Shown: positions 37,612 to 47,508 of the stretch, piece by piece
Layout: the number at the start of each line of letters is the position of its first letter
How positions within the stretch are numbered: position 1 is the first letter of the stretch
From: JAMXLO01 sp963850535
Lineage (GTDB): Bacteria; Pseudomonadota; Alphaproteobacteria; Acetobacterales; Acetobacteraceae
Direction of reading: 5' to 3'
Length of the DNA stretch: 64,000 nt
NCBI GenBank assembly: GCA_963850535.1
Contig: CAWKMC010000037.1
Location: 1 to 64,000, forward strand
Notes under the pieces: model-generated
The model's database searches: none
The model's input: only the letters and a program-made list of their open reading frames with translations
Told to the model about the DNA's origin: nothing
Translations under genes and position numbers: made by a program

Positions 37612-38100
37612 CGTCGATACTGCTGGTACCCCCCGTGAACTGAGGCAGGCGGCCAAGCCCGAACCCTCGACAATTGCTAGAAAGTGCGCAACGAGTGGGG
37701 TTTGTCGGCGACCAGCGCGGGCCAAGCGTGGACATTCTGCCCGCCAGTCTTGCGTTCCGGCAAGAAGGAAGAACGACATGAGAACTCAGCCAGTCCTGGA
37801 TCAAACTGCGTTGCGCACGGTCCGCAGCTTGATTGGTTATGGATGTGGCAAGGAAGCAAGGCCGGCCAGCGGGCACGCCGATGGATGCTGCCTCGGCCGC
37901 ATATACTCTGTGCAGTGCGCCGCGTTATGACCCGAAAACCAAGGTCGGATCAATCGCCATCGGTTCGCGCATTCAACTGGATTGTCTCCGCGCCAAGGAA
38001 AGTGGTAGCCGAGCATTCTGGCTTTATCATTGATGCAGTAACTTCTCTGCGGCCAGCAATGCGGTCGGCCGTGGGATTTGACTGAGCAGGGAGGCTGTCG
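37612..38100. other. Non-coding or decayed segment between the mla operon and gnd
   Basis: I see no recognisable gene in these 489 bp. One plus-strand frame (37833-38033) reads GTPMDAASAAYTLCSAPRYD and KVGSIAIGSRIQLDCLRAKE, and an overlapping one starts MRTQPVLDQTALRTVRSLIG at 37778. They could be pieces of one small decayed protein but match no family I know. The promoter of the gnd-zwf-tal-pgi block should lie in the last 100 bp. Confidence 0.4.
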
Positions 38101-39114
38101 ATGGAACTAGGCATGATCGGCCTTGGTCGCATGGGTGCGAACATGGTGGAGCGGTTGGTCAAGGCGGGCCATCAGTGCGTGGTCAACGACACAAATGCCG
38201 ACACTGTGCAGCAGCTGATCGCCAAAGGCGCCAAGGGCGCGACTAAGCTGCCCGAGTTCATACAGATGTTGGCAAAGCCGCGAGCCGTGTGGCTGATGCT
38301 CCCTGCCGCAGCGGTGGATCCGGTGCTGCATTCGCTGACGCCGCTGCTCGAGCCGGGCGATATTGTGATCGAAGGCGGCAACTCGTACTACCATGACGAC
38401 ATCCGCCGTGCGCGCGAATTGAAAGGCAAGGGTCTGCACTACGTTGACGTCGGCGTAAGTGGCGGCGTGTGGGGCTTGGAACGCGGCTACTGCCATATGA
38501 TCGGCGGCGAAGACGCTGTCGTGAAGCACCTCGATCCGATCTTCCGCTCACTGGCGCCTGGTGTCGAGGCGGCTCCGCGCACGCCGGGTGCGACCGGGGC
38601 GCCATCTCAGGCTGAGTATGGCTATCTTCACTGCGGGCCGAACGGCGCGGGTCACTTTGTGAAGATGATCCACAACGGCATCGAATATGGTATGATGGCG
38701 GCATTCGCCGAGGGATTTAATATCATCAAGAATGCCGACATCGGCCTCCGCCGCCAGGAAGTGGATGCCGAGACGACGCCGTTGCGCGAGCCCGATCACT
38801 ACAAGTACCAGATCGACGTCGCCCAGGTCGCCGAGATGTGGCGGCGCGGCAGCGTGGTCGGCTCATGGCTGCTCGATCTCACTGCCGGCGCTCTGCGCCA
38901 GGATCCCAAACTGGAAAATTTCCAGGGACGGGTCTCGGATTCCGGCGAGGGTCGCTGGACCTTGCATGCCGCGATCGATGAGGGCGTGCCGGCGCCGGTG
39001 ATCAGTACTGCGCTGTATTCCCGGTTCGAATCACGCGGCAATGCCGACTTTGCCAACCGCATTCTCTCGGCCATGCGCTTCGCATTCGGTGGCCATGTCG
39101 AGAAGAAGGATTAG
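38101..39114 (+). CDS. gnd: 6-phosphogluconate dehydrogenase, decarboxylating (short form)
   Basis: A 337-residue enzyme converting 6-phosphogluconate to ribulose 5-phosphate and CO2. It is of the short GntZ/YqeC class, not the 470-residue class. The nucleotide loop is MELGMIGLGRMGANMVERLV, the substrate motif is IVIEGGNSYYHDDIRRAREL, then VDVGVSGGVWGLERGYCHMI, and the catalytic Lys block is GHFVKMIHNGIEYGMMAAFA (about 183-202). GGGAGG precedes the ATG. It is first gene of a tight plus-strand operon with zwf 9 bp downstream, so it forms the oxidative pentose-phosphate branch. Confidence 0.94.
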   Translation: MELGMIGLGRMGANMVERLVKAGHQCVVNDTNADTVQQLIAKGAKGATKLPEFIQMLAKPRAVWLMLPAAAVDPVLHSLTPLLEPGDIVIEGGNSYYHDDIRRARELKGKGLHYVDVGVSGGVWGLERGYCHMIGGEDAVVKHLDPIFRSLAPGVEAAPRTPGATGAPSQAEYGYLHCGPNGAGHFVKMIHNGIEYGMMAAFAEGFNIIKNADIGLRRQEVDAETTPLREPDHYKYQIDVAQVAEMWRRGSVVGSWLLDLTAGALRQDPKLENFQGRVSDSGEGRWTLHAAIDEGVPAPVISTALYSRFESRGNADFANRILSAMRFAFGGHVEKKD

Positions 39115-39123
39115 GAGGCGCCC

Positions 39124-40515
39124 ATGACAAGCGCGCCATCCGATGCACTGGTTTTTTTCGGCGCTACCGGTGATCTCGCCTACAAGCAGATTTTTCCCTC
39201 GCTGCTGGGTTTGGTGCGCGAGGAAGGTCTTAACGTTCCTATCATCGGGGTCGCCAAAGCCGGATGGAACTTGGACCAGTTGAAGGCACGTGCCACCGAC
39301 AGCCTGCAGCATCATGGCGGTGGCGATCCGAAGGCGATTCAGCAACTGCTTAGCCTGCTGCGTTATGTAGACGGCGACTATGGTGACGAGGGCACGTTCT
39401 CCGCGCTGCGCCAACAGCTTGGCCAGGCAAAGCGCCCGCTGCATTACCTCGCGGTTCCGCCGAGCCTGTTCACGACGGTGGCACAGGCGCTGGCCAAATC
39501 CGGGTGTGCCGAGGGTGCGAGGCTGGTGATCGAGAAGCCGTTCGGCCACGATCGAGCGACGGCGCGCACACTCAGTCGGCTGCTGTCGCAGTATTTCCCC
39601 GAGGAGAACATCTTCCGCATCGACCACTACCTGGGTAAGGAGCCGGTACAGAACATTGTCTATACCCGCTTTGCCAACTCGATGTTCGAGCCACTGTGGA
39701 ACCGTGACCATGTCAGCAGCATCCAGATTACGATGGCGGAGGATTTCGGCGTCCAGGATCGTGGACGGTTTTATGACGAGACCGGTGCCCTGCGGGACGT
39801 GGTGCAGAACCATATGCTGCAGGTCCTGGCACAACTGACAATGGATCCGCCGACCGGCGAGGAACATGAGGCATTGCGCGATCAGAAGTCAGCGTTGCTG
39901 AAGGCGGTGCGTCCTCTGGAAGTTTCCGACATGGTGCGGGGGCAATATGCGGGTTACCAGTCCGTCCCTGGCGTGCGTGCCGGCTCGACTGTCGAAACGT
40001 TCGTCGCATTGAAGCTGTATATTGAATCCTGGCGCTGGGCCGGCGTGCCAATCTATATTCGTGCGGGCAAAATGCTGCCGGTGACGGCGACCGAGATCAT
40101 GGTGCAATTCAAGCGCCCGCCGCGAGAAACATTTGACGAGTTGGTGCCGGTGAGTTCCGGACATGTACGCATGCGCATCAGCCCGGACGTGAATATCGGC
40201 ATGGGCGTGCGTGTAAAGCTGCCTGGTGAGCGCATGGTCGGCGAAGACGTCGAGATGCTCCTGACCGAACATGCGCCGAACTTAATGCCGCCGTACCAAC
40301 GACTGCTCGGTGACGCGATGCGTGGGCTTGGCGAGTTGTTCGGACGCGACGATATCGTCGATGCGCAATGGCGCATTGTGCAGCCGGTCCTGGATGACAC
40401 GACGCCTGTCTATCCATACGAGCCAGGGACCTGGGGACCCGATGAGGCCCAGGCGTTGATCGGGTCGGATGGGCCTTGGCACAACCCGAACCCTGCAGCC
40501 GCGACAGCTGCGTGA
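39124..40515 (+). CDS. zwf: Glucose-6-phosphate 1-dehydrogenase
   Basis: A 463-residue enzyme of the oxidative pentose-phosphate pathway. The dinucleotide-binding start is LVFFGATGDLAYKQIFPSLL, the catalytic and substrate motif is NIFRIDHYLGKEPVQNIVYT (about 162-181, with the key His), then GRFYDETGALRDVVQNHMLQ and VPIYIRAGKMLPVTATEIMV. It is slightly shorter than the E. coli enzyme. AGGAGG precedes the ATG at 39124. The gene lies between gnd and tal. Confidence 0.94.
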   Translation: MTSAPSDALVFFGATGDLAYKQIFPSLLGLVREEGLNVPIIGVAKAGWNLDQLKARATDSLQHHGGGDPKAIQQLLSLLRYVDGDYGDEGTFSALRQQLGQAKRPLHYLAVPPSLFTTVAQALAKSGCAEGARLVIEKPFGHDRATARTLSRLLSQYFPEENIFRIDHYLGKEPVQNIVYTRFANSMFEPLWNRDHVSSIQITMAEDFGVQDRGRFYDETGALRDVVQNHMLQVLAQLTMDPPTGEEHEALRDQKSALLKAVRPLEVSDMVRGQYAGYQSVPGVRAGSTVETFVALKLYIESWRWAGVPIYIRAGKMLPVTATEIMVQFKRPPRETFDELVPVSSGHVRMRISPDVNIGMGVRVKLPGERMVGEDVEMLLTEHAPNLMPPYQRLLGDAMRGLGELFGRDDIVDAQWRIVQPVLDDTTPVYPYEPGTWGPDEAQALIGSDGPWHNPNPAAATAA

Positions 40516-40525
40516 GGAGGCTGAA

Positions 40526-41604
40526 ATGAAGGCGACAGAGCAGCTCCATGCACTGGGTCAGAGCCTTTGGTTGGATAACATCACGCGAGATCTCCTGACC
40601 AGCGGCACGTTGCAACGGTATATCGACGAGCTGTCGGTAACCGGCCTCACCTCCAACCCGTCGATCTTCGATCACGCCGTCACGCACAGCAAAGCCTATG
40701 ATGAGGAGATCCGGCGGCAGGCAAGCTCCGGCAAGACTGGCGAAGCACTGTTCTTTGAACTGGCGATCCAGGACCTGACCAAGGCCGCCGATATGTTCGC
40801 GCCAATCCACAAGCGCACCGCCGGAGTTGACGGCTGGGTGTCGCTTGAGGTGTCACCGCTGCTGGCGCATGACACGGCGAAGACAGTGGCCGACGCACGT
40901 GCGCTGCATGCGAAAGCCAAGCGTCCCAATCTGTTCATCAAAATCCCCGGGACTTTAGAGGGTCTTCCCGCCATCGAGGAGGCGATCTTCGCTGGCGTGC
41001 CGGTCAACGTCACGCTGCTGTTCTCGCGCGACGATTATGTGCGCGCCGCCGATGCCTATATGCGTGGCCTGGAACGTCGCGTCGCCGCTGGCCTCGATCC
41101 GGATGTGCGATCTGTCGCCTCGGTGTTCGTCAGCCGATGGGACAAGGCGACATTGGAGAAAGTGCCCGCGGAGCTTCGCGATCGACTTGGCATAGCGGTC
41201 TCGCAGCAAAGCTATAAGGCGTATCGGGACGTGCTGGAGTCAGAGCGCTGGCAACGGCTGGAGGGGTATGGTGCGCGTCCGCAGCGGCTGCTGTTCGCCA
41301 GCACCAGCACCAAGGATCCGCAGGCATCGGACGTGCTGTACATCGGCGCGCTGGCGGCTCCGAACACGGTCAACACCATGCCGGAGGAGACGCTGCTGGC
41401 GTTCGGCGAGCATGGTTCGGTCGATCAGGCGATGCCGCGCGACGGCGGCGATGCCGAGCAGGTGCTGGTAGCCATCACGCGCGCCGGCGTCGATGTCGTC
41501 TGCGCTGGCCAGGCAGTTGCAGGACGAGGGCGCCAAGGGGTTCGTCGAATTCCTGGAAGGAGCTGCTGGGCGCCATCGAGACCAAGAGCAAGGCACTGAC
41601 GTAG
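40526..41604 (+). pseudogene. tal: Transaldolase, two frameshifts at the 3' end
   Basis: A transaldolase of the long class, about 358 residues when repaired, which exchanges dihydroxyacetone units in the non-oxidative pentose-phosphate pathway. GGAGG lies just before the ATG at 40526. SVTGLTSNPSIFDHA, PNLFIKIPGTLEGLPAIEEA (Schiff-base Lys near residue 137) and SVASVFVSRWDKATLEKVP are diagnostic. After AGVDV, near 41500, a +1 shift moves the frame to ALARQLQDEGAKGFVE. A second, an extra T near 41552, moves it to SWKELLGAIETKSKALT with a TAG at 41602. Without correction translation would run to 41599 with an unrelated tail. The active site is intact, so even the uncorrected product might be partly functional. 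Confidence 0.87.
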
Positions 41605-41621
41605 ACGCGGGGGAGGACACC

Positions 41622-43245
41622 ATGGCAGCTCAGTCGAACCAGACGGCGGCTTGGCAGGCGCTTGCTACGCACTATCAGCAGATCAAGGGCGCCCATCTGC
41701 GACAACTTTTCGCCGACGATCCAGGCCGTGGCGAACGGCTGACGGCAGAAGGTGCTGGTCTTTACCTTGACTATTCGAAGAACCGCATCACTGACGAGAC
41801 CGTGCGATTGTTGCTGCGGACTTGCGGCAGAACGCGGGGTGACGGAACGCCGGGATGCGATGTTCCGCGGTGAGAAGATCAATGTCACCGAACAGCGGGC
41901 CGTGCTGCACGTGGCGCTACGTGCGCCAAAGGACGCGCGTATCCTGGTTGATGGACATGACGTCGTGCCGGATGTGCACCAGGTGCTGGACGCCATGTCC
42001 GAATTCGCCAAGCGCATTCGCTCCGGCGCGTGGCTCGGCCATACCGGCAAGCGCATCCGTAACGTCATCAACATTGGAATCGGCGGCTCATATCTCGGAC
42101 CGGAGATGGCCTATCTCGCGCTGCGTCCATTCAGCGAGCGGTCGATGACGTTTCGCTTCGTCTCCAATGTCGACGGGGCCGACTTTACCGAGGCGACCCG
42201 CGATCTGGACGCGGGCGAGACGCTATTCGTTATCGCATCAAAGACGTTCACCACACTCGAGACGATGACCAACGCGGCAACCGCGCGCAAATGGCTGGTC
42301 GATGCGTTGGGTTCCGAGGCCGCTGTCGCCAAGCATTTCGTTGCGCTATCCACCAACACTGAAGCAGTGCGCAAGTTTGGCATCGACACCGCCAACATGT
42401 TTGGGTTCTGGGACTGGGTAGGCGGCCGCTACTCAATGGATTCGGCAATCGGTCTGTCGACTATGATTGCCATTGGGCCTGACGGCTTCCGCGACTTGCT
42501 GTCGGGCTTTCACGCGATGGACGAGCACTTCCGTGCGGCACCGCCCGAGCGCAATTTACCGCTGCTGCTTGGCCTGCTGACTGTATGGTACAACGACTTC
42601 TTCGGTACGCAGACGTTGGGCGTGATGCCCTACTCGTCGCATCTCCGACGCTTCCCTGCCTACCTGCAGCAGCTGCAGATGGAGAGCAATGGCAAGCATG
42701 TCGACCTGCGGGGCCATGCCGTAAGCGCGCAGACCGGTCCTATCGTGTGGGGGGAGCCGGGCACCGACGGACAGCACTCGTTCTATCAATTATTGCATCA
42801 AGGTACGAAACTGGTGCCGTGTGACTTCATCGGCTTTTGCCACCCGCTCAGCCCACTCACCGACCAGCACAATCTGCTGATGGCCAACCTGTTGGCTCAG
42901 GCCGAAGCGCTGGCCTTCGGCAAGACTGCGGAGGAACTCACCGCCGAGGGCTCACCAGCCTTCCAGACCCCGTTCCGAGTGACGGAGGGCAACCGACCGA
43001 GCAACGTGATTCTGGCGGATGCCCTGACCCCTCATAGCCTCGGCACTCTGGTGGCTTTGTACGAGCACAGCGTGTTTACCCAGGGCGCAATCTGGGGGAT
43101 CGACTCCTTCGACCAGTGGGGGGTCGAGTTGGGCAAGGTTCTGGCGCAACGGATCATTCCGGAACTTACCGCGTCTGCAACGCCCGAACTCGGGCACGAC
43201 GGCTCGACCAACGCCCTGATTCGCCGCTTCCGGGCGCGTCGCTGA
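41622..43245 (+). pseudogene. pgi: Glucose-6-phosphate isomerase, one frameshift
   Basis: A phosphoglucose isomerase of about 540 residues when repaired, interconverting glucose 6-phosphate and fructose 6-phosphate. From the ATG at 41622 (GGGGGAGG upstream) the N-terminus reads LTAEGAGLYLDYSKNRITDE. One extra base near 41818 (CTGCGG-A-CTTGCG) breaks the frame at VRLLLR. The rest is intact: INIGIGGSYLGPEMAYLALR, FVIASKTFTTLETMTNA, FWDWVGGRYSMDSAIGLSTM (family signature 1), MESNGKHVDLRG and SFDQWGVELGKVLAQRIIPE (signature 2). An essential-looking gene with one isolated insertion suggests a sequence error. It lies 17 bp after tal and converges on the aldolase gene with a 2-bp gap. Confidence 0.9.
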
Positions 43246-43247
43246 AT

Positions 43248-44144
43248 TTAGTGCTTCACGGTAGAGGCCGAGTAGATATCGTCGATTGCTCCGGTCAGCG
43301 TGGCATTGAACGCATCGTCGCTCATTGAATGCGTCAATCCTTCGGCCAAGGCCCGCGAGAAACTCGCAATCATGCCGTGGTTTTTGGCCAGGCGCTGGCA
43401 CGCCTCGGTGCGAGTATACCCGCCGGAGAGCGCCACAACCCTGGCTACCCGCTCATGCTTGATCAGCGGCGCATAGAGGTCTGAGACGTCTGGGATCGTC
43501 AGCTTCAGCATCACCTGACGGCCACGCGGCAATGCATCCAGCCCACGCGTGAGTTCTGCCAAGAGAATGGCCTCGGCACCGGCCTTGTCCGGACTCTTGA
43601 TCGAGACTTCCGGCTCGAGAATTGGCATGAGCCCATGGCGATCGATCTGCGCCGCTATCTCGAACTGCTGCGCAACAATGGCAGCGATACCCGCCTTGGA
43701 AGGCAAATTGATCACCGAGCGCATCTTGGTGCCAAAGACACCAAGTTTGACTGCGCGCGTGAGTAGCGCGTCGAGCTCCGGCATCGGCCGCATCAGACTG
43801 ACGCCGTCGCTTTCCGGCTGGAGACCCTTGTCCACTTTCACGAAGGGCACGACGCCACGCTTGTTCCACAGAAAGGTTGGCACCGCCTCCCCGTCTACGT
43901 GGCCATCCATCGTTCCCTCAAAAAGGATGGTGCCAATGATTTTTTCACCGGTAAATGCGGGTGCCGTCATGATACGGACACGAAACGCATGCATCGCAGC
44001 GAACATCTCCGCGTCCCCGCTATAGGCACTGTCCGGAACGCCATAGAGACGCAGTGCACCGGGCGTCGATCCCCCGCTTTGATCAAGCGCAGCGATGAAG
44101 CCGCCCTTGCTGGACATCTGCGCAGCCATCCTCTCATTGGTCAT
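43248..44144 (-). CDS. Class I fructose-bisphosphate aldolase
   Basis: A 298-residue Schiff-base aldolase of the Fda type, cleaving or forming fructose 1,6-bisphosphate. GGFIAALDQSGGSTPGALRL is the diagnostic N-terminus. VVPFVKVDKGLQPESDGVSL (about 98-117) and FGTKMRSVIN line the active site, EPEVSIKSPDKAG carries conserved acids, and GRQVMLKLTIP contains the Schiff-base Lys candidate (about 205). VVALSGGYTRTEACQRLAKN binds phosphate. The ATG at 44144 is used. The gene converges on pgi and is divergent from a binding-protein gene. With glpX it supports gluconeogenic return of triose phosphates to hexose. Confidence 0.9.
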   Translation of the reverse strand: MTNERMAAQMSSKGGFIAALDQSGGSTPGALRLYGVPDSAYSGDAEMFAAMHAFRVRIMTAPAFTGEKIIGTILFEGTMDGHVDGEAVPTFLWNKRGVVPFVKVDKGLQPESDGVSLMRPMPELDALLTRAVKLGVFGTKMRSVINLPSKAGIAAIVAQQFEIAAQIDRHGLMPILEPEVSIKSPDKAGAEAILLAELTRGLDALPRGRQVMLKLTIPDVSDLYAPLIKHERVARVVALSGGYTRTEACQRLAKNHGMIASFSRALAEGLTHSMSDDAFNATLTGAIDDIYSASTVKH

Positions 44145-44248
44145 GATCGGTGCCCTATCTCTGGTTCAACCACTATCTGCGTCAGTTCTCGGCGATTGAC
44201 AATCAGTCTCCTCCACTCCCAAAAGACTTGCAACCAGGGAGGGAACTG

Positions 44249-45445
44249 ATGAAGCGATGGATGCTGGTGGCCACATGCTTTTGCACGGCAACGATCAGCG
44301 CAGGCGCGCTTGGCGACACGCCGGGCGTCACGGCCACCGAGGTAAAGATCGGCAATACCATGCCTTACAGTGGCCCAGTGTCCTCATACAGCCCTATCGG
44401 CAAGCTGGACTCCGCGTTCTTCAACATGATCAACGAACAGGGCGGGGTGGCCGGGCACAAGGTCAACTTCATCTCGCTGGACGATGGCTATAGCCCACCG
44501 AAGACGGTTGAGCAGGTGCGCCGGTTAGTGGAGGAGGACCAGGTCGCCTTCCTGTTCAATACGCTGGGGACGCCGACGAATTCGGCCATCGTGCGCTACG
44601 TGAACCAGAAGAAGGTGCCGCATCTGTTCGTCGCGACCGGCGCGGCAAAGTGGGGTGACAACAAAGACTATCCTTGGACGACTGGCTTTCAGCCGGACTA
44701 CCGGACCGAGGCACAGATCTATGGGAAGTACATCCTGAAAGAAAAACCGAACGCCAAGGTCGCTGTCCTCTACCAGAACGACGATTTCGGGAAAGACTAC
44801 CTGAACGGTCTGCACGCGACGTTTGGCGATCGTTACGGCAAGACGGTGACTGAAGCGACGTATGAGCCGACGGATCCGACCATCGATAGCCAGATAACCA
44901 GCTTGCAGAGCTCGGGTGCCGATGTGCTGGTCGTGGCTGCTGCGCCAAAATTCGCCGCGCAGGCGATTCGCAAAGTGCATGACCTCAATTGGACGCCAAT
45001 GTTCTTCATGAGCAATGTATCGATCTCGGTTGGTTCGGTGATAACGCCGGCTGGTTCGGACAATGCAGTCGGGTTGATCAGCACCGGCTATCTGAAAGAC
45101 CCAACCGATCACCAATGGGACAATGATGCCGGCATGAAGGAATGGCGCGGGTTCATGGCGAAATACATGCCCGGCTCTGACCTGACCGACAACAACTACG
45201 TCTACGCGTACGCCGCGTCGAAGCTGATGCTGCAGGTGCTGAAGCAGTGCAATGGCGATTTCTCACGGGAGAACGTGATGAAGCAGGCAGAGAACCTGCA
45301 TGACGTCGAGCTGCCGACGGTGCTGCCAGGCATCAAGGCAAGCACCAGCCACACGGATCATCGGCCGATCAAGGCGATGCAGTTGGAGCGCTGGGATGGC
45401 AAAACCTGGGTGCTGTTCGGCGACATTATCGAGGCCGGCTCCTAA
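44249..45445 (+). CDS. Branched-chain amino acid-type ABC substrate-binding protein (LivJ family)
   Basis: A 398-residue periplasmic binding protein of the Peripla_BP_6 family. The signal peptide, MKRWMLVATCFCTATISAGA, is probably cleaved before DTPGVTATEVKIGNTMPYSG, the classic mature start. VAGHKVNFISLDDGYSPPKT, VAVLYQNDDFGKDYLNGLHA and LQSSGADVLVVAAAPKFAAQ follow in family order. AGGGAGGGAA precedes the ATG at 44249. No permease or ATPase genes flank it, so it is an orphan here. The ligand may be an amino acid, amide or aromatic acid. The stop overlaps the convergent small-subunit gene by 3 bp. Confidence 0.88.
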   Translation: MKRWMLVATCFCTATISAGALGDTPGVTATEVKIGNTMPYSGPVSSYSPIGKLDSAFFNMINEQGGVAGHKVNFISLDDGYSPPKTVEQVRRLVEEDQVAFLFNTLGTPTNSAIVRYVNQKKVPHLFVATGAAKWGDNKDYPWTTGFQPDYRTEAQIYGKYILKEKPNAKVAVLYQNDDFGKDYLNGLHATFGDRYGKTVTEATYEPTDPTIDSQITSLQSSGADVLVVAAAPKFAAQAIRKVHDLNWTPMFFMSNVSISVGSVITPAGSDNAVGLISTGYLKDPTDHQWDNDAGMKEWRGFMAKYMPGSDLTDNNYVYAYAASKLMLQVLKQCNGDFSRENVMKQAENLHDVELPTVLPGIKASTSHTDHRPIKAMQLERWDGKTWVLFGDIIEAGS

Positions 45446-45891
45446 TCCGACGCACTTCGCCAAAACGGCCTGCGGCTCCGCACTGGATCGAGCAGGGACC
45501 AGTCACCCTGCTCGACAACGTGGCCTTTCGGGAAGGGCGGGCGGACCTCCAGGCCCAGTGACACCATCACTCGATCGTCGCGGTAATAGCAGAGCAGCAC
45601 GATCCTGGTCAGAATGCCGACCGGGCGGCCGCCTTCGACGCGCAACAAGCGCGCCACCTCGCCGCGGCGCGCGGTATCAAGAGCGGTGAACGCGCCGCCG
45701 GCAAGCGTGTGCAGCTTAACCAGCGCGGCGAGCACGTCGTCGCGGTCGCGGCCAATACTGCTCAAGATATCAGCAAAGATCAAATCGTCGTCTGCGCCAG
45801 GTACGCCATGCTTCGCGCTGGCAGGAATGATCATGCTCGCAAGGCAACGGAGATCGGCAATCTGGGAGTCAGTCAAGGTCCGGTCGTTCAT
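45442..45891 (-). CDS. Small partner of GMC oxidoreductase (gluconate 2-dehydrogenase subunit 3-like)
   Basis: A 149-residue protein. LTDSQIADLRCLASMIIPAS, HGVPGADDDLIFADILSSI and GILTRIVLLCYYRDDRVMVS resemble the gluconate_2-dh3 family, small subunits that accompany GMC dehydrogenases. Members often carry a twin-arginine signal. None is visible here from the ATG at 45891, so either it rides with its partner or the complex is cytoplasmic. The first codon lies 10 bp after the GMC stop with AAGG before it. The family assignment is by pattern and gene order. Confidence 0.65.
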   Translation of the reverse strand: MNDRTLTDSQIADLRCLASMIIPASAKHGVPGADDDLIFADILSSIGRDRDDVLAALVKLHTLAGGAFTALDTARRGEVARLLRVEGGRPVGILTRIVLLCYYRDDRVMVSLGLEVRPPFPKGHVVEQGDWSLLDPVRSRRPFWRSASD

Positions 45892-45899
45892 GTGCGCCT

Positions 45900-47498
45900 T
45901 CAATCGAACAGAGTCGCCAAGCGTTGCTTGATGCAGTCGGCGATATACAGCGCCAGCGCCTGGATCGTAGAGGTTGGATTCACGCCGCCAGACGTCACAA
46001 AGATGCTGCCATCGACGATGAACAGGTTTTTCACGTCGTGACTGCGTCCCCAGGAATTCACGACGGAGCGCTCCGGATCATTACCCATACGGGCCGTGCC
46101 GAGTAGGTGCCAGCCGCTGTAGACCACTGGACGAACCGCGTGAACATGTCGTGCGCCAGCCGCGGCAAGGATCTCCCTGCCGCGATCGATCGCGAAGTCG
46201 AGCATGTGGTTGGTGTTCTCGCCGATCGTGTAGTCGATCTTTGGCGCCGGGATGCCGTGACCATCCTTCAGCACCGGATCGAGCGTTACCCGGTTGTGCT
46301 CCTCGGGCAGGTCCTCGGTACAGATGCCGACCGACATGCGGTGGCCGACGAGGCCACGGAACGCATCGTGATGCCCCGCGCCCCATGGCACAAGGCCGAT
46401 CGCCTCGGCGTTGACCACCTCGGTGCCGATGCCGATGGTGCGATTGAACTGAAAGTTGAAACCACGCACGAAGCCCCGCGCCTGGTCAGTCTCATAGAAC
46501 TCCTGGCTCCACAGACAGAGCGGCGGCCCGCGATGTCCGTCCATCGGCTCGTCCACATAGCCGACAACGTGTGCCCAGGGATGAAACATCAGGTTCTTGC
46601 CGACGAGCCCGCTGGAGTTCGCGAGCCCGTTGGGGAAACGGCCCGAGGCGGAGTTCAGCAGCAGTCGCGGCGTGCCGACGCCATTGCAGGCCATGATGAC
46701 GACCTCGGCCGGTTGGAACTGCGCCGCGCCGTCTGCGTCGTAGTACACGGCACCCGTTGCCATACCATCCTCACCGGTGGTGATCTCTCGCACCCGGCAG
46801 TTCGTGCGTAGCTCGACGCCGGCACGGATGGCATGCGGCCAGTACGTGATGTCGGTGCTCGCTTTCGCGCCCTGAGCGCAGGCCGGCGTGCAGTGGCCGA
46901 GATTGATGCACGGCGCGCGTCCGTCATACTCGGTCGTGGCGATCGCACTGTCCGACGGCCACCAATGCCATCCAAGCTTGTTCATCGTCTGCGCAATCTT
47001 GGTACCGGTGTTGCCCAGCGGCAGCGGCGGCATCGGCGGCTCATGCGCAGGGTAGGCGGGATCGCCAGCCAGGCCCGATACGCCTGTCATGCGATCGTTC
47101 TCGGCGAAGAACGGCTCCAGGGTCGCATAATCGATCGGCCAATCATCCGCCACACCGTCCAGCGCGCGGACGCGAAAGTCGGATGGATGCAGGCGCGGGT
47201 AATGCGCCGTGTACATCACGGTTGATCCGCCGACTGCGTTGAAGTTCACGACCTTGATCGGCGAGTTGTCGTCATTGATCGGATAGTCACTGGGTCGCTG
47301 GCGGATATTCGGACTAGTGGCATAGTCGCTGAACACGCGCGCCTCGTAGTCCCGCCCATTGGACGGGTAGTCAGATTGCTTCATCCAGTCGCCCTGCTCG
47401 AGACACAGGATGCGCATCTTCGTCTCGGCCAGACTCCACGCAACGGCGGCGCCCGAGGCACCGGAGCCGATGATGAGAACGTCAACCTTGTCCTTCAT
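45900..47498 (-). CDS. GMC-family flavin oxidoreductase (glucose-methanol-choline dehydrogenase type)
   Basis: A 532-residue FAD enzyme. The FAD loop is DVLIIGSGASGAAVAWSLAE at the N-terminus, FNAVGGSTVMYTAHYPRLHP is the GMC signature 1 region, and AEVVIMACNGVGTPRLLLNS (about 270-290) is signature 2. CINLGHCTPACAQGAKAS holds a four-residue cysteine group seen in sorbitol and 2-keto-gluconate type dehydrogenases. The C-terminal SGWHLLGTARMGNDPERSVV and NLFIVDGSIFVTSGGVNPTS carry the catalytic His/Asn region. By family it oxidises a sugar, polyol or alcohol and passes electrons to a carrier. Its likely small subunit follows directly and a hydroxyacid dehydrogenase precedes it. Confidence 0.87.
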   Translation of the reverse strand: MKDKVDVLIIGSGASGAAVAWSLAETKMRILCLEQGDWMKQSDYPSNGRDYEARVFSDYATSPNIRQRPSDYPINDDNSPIKVVNFNAVGGSTVMYTAHYPRLHPSDFRVRALDGVADDWPIDYATLEPFFAENDRMTGVSGLAGDPAYPAHEPPMPPLPLGNTGTKIAQTMNKLGWHWWPSDSAIATTEYDGRAPCINLGHCTPACAQGAKASTDITYWPHAIRAGVELRTNCRVREITTGEDGMATGAVYYDADGAAQFQPAEVVIMACNGVGTPRLLLNSASGRFPNGLANSSGLVGKNLMFHPWAHVVGYVDEPMDGHRGPPLCLWSQEFYETDQARGFVRGFNFQFNRTIGIGTEVVNAEAIGLVPWGAGHHDAFRGLVGHRMSVGICTEDLPEEHNRVTLDPVLKDGHGIPAPKIDYTIGENTNHMLDFAIDRGREILAAAGARHVHAVRPVVYSGWHLLGTARMGNDPERSVVNSWGRSHDVKNLFIVDGSIFVTSGGVNPTSTIQALALYIADCIKQRLATLFD

Positions 47499-47508
47499 GC
47501 CGCAACCC

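Noticed and set aside
41490..41850. Programmed +1 frameshifting in tal and pgi
   Set aside because: No slippery sequence or stop-codon context shared by the sites, and the same +1 pattern occurs in many unrelated genes, so insertion error or mutation is simpler.
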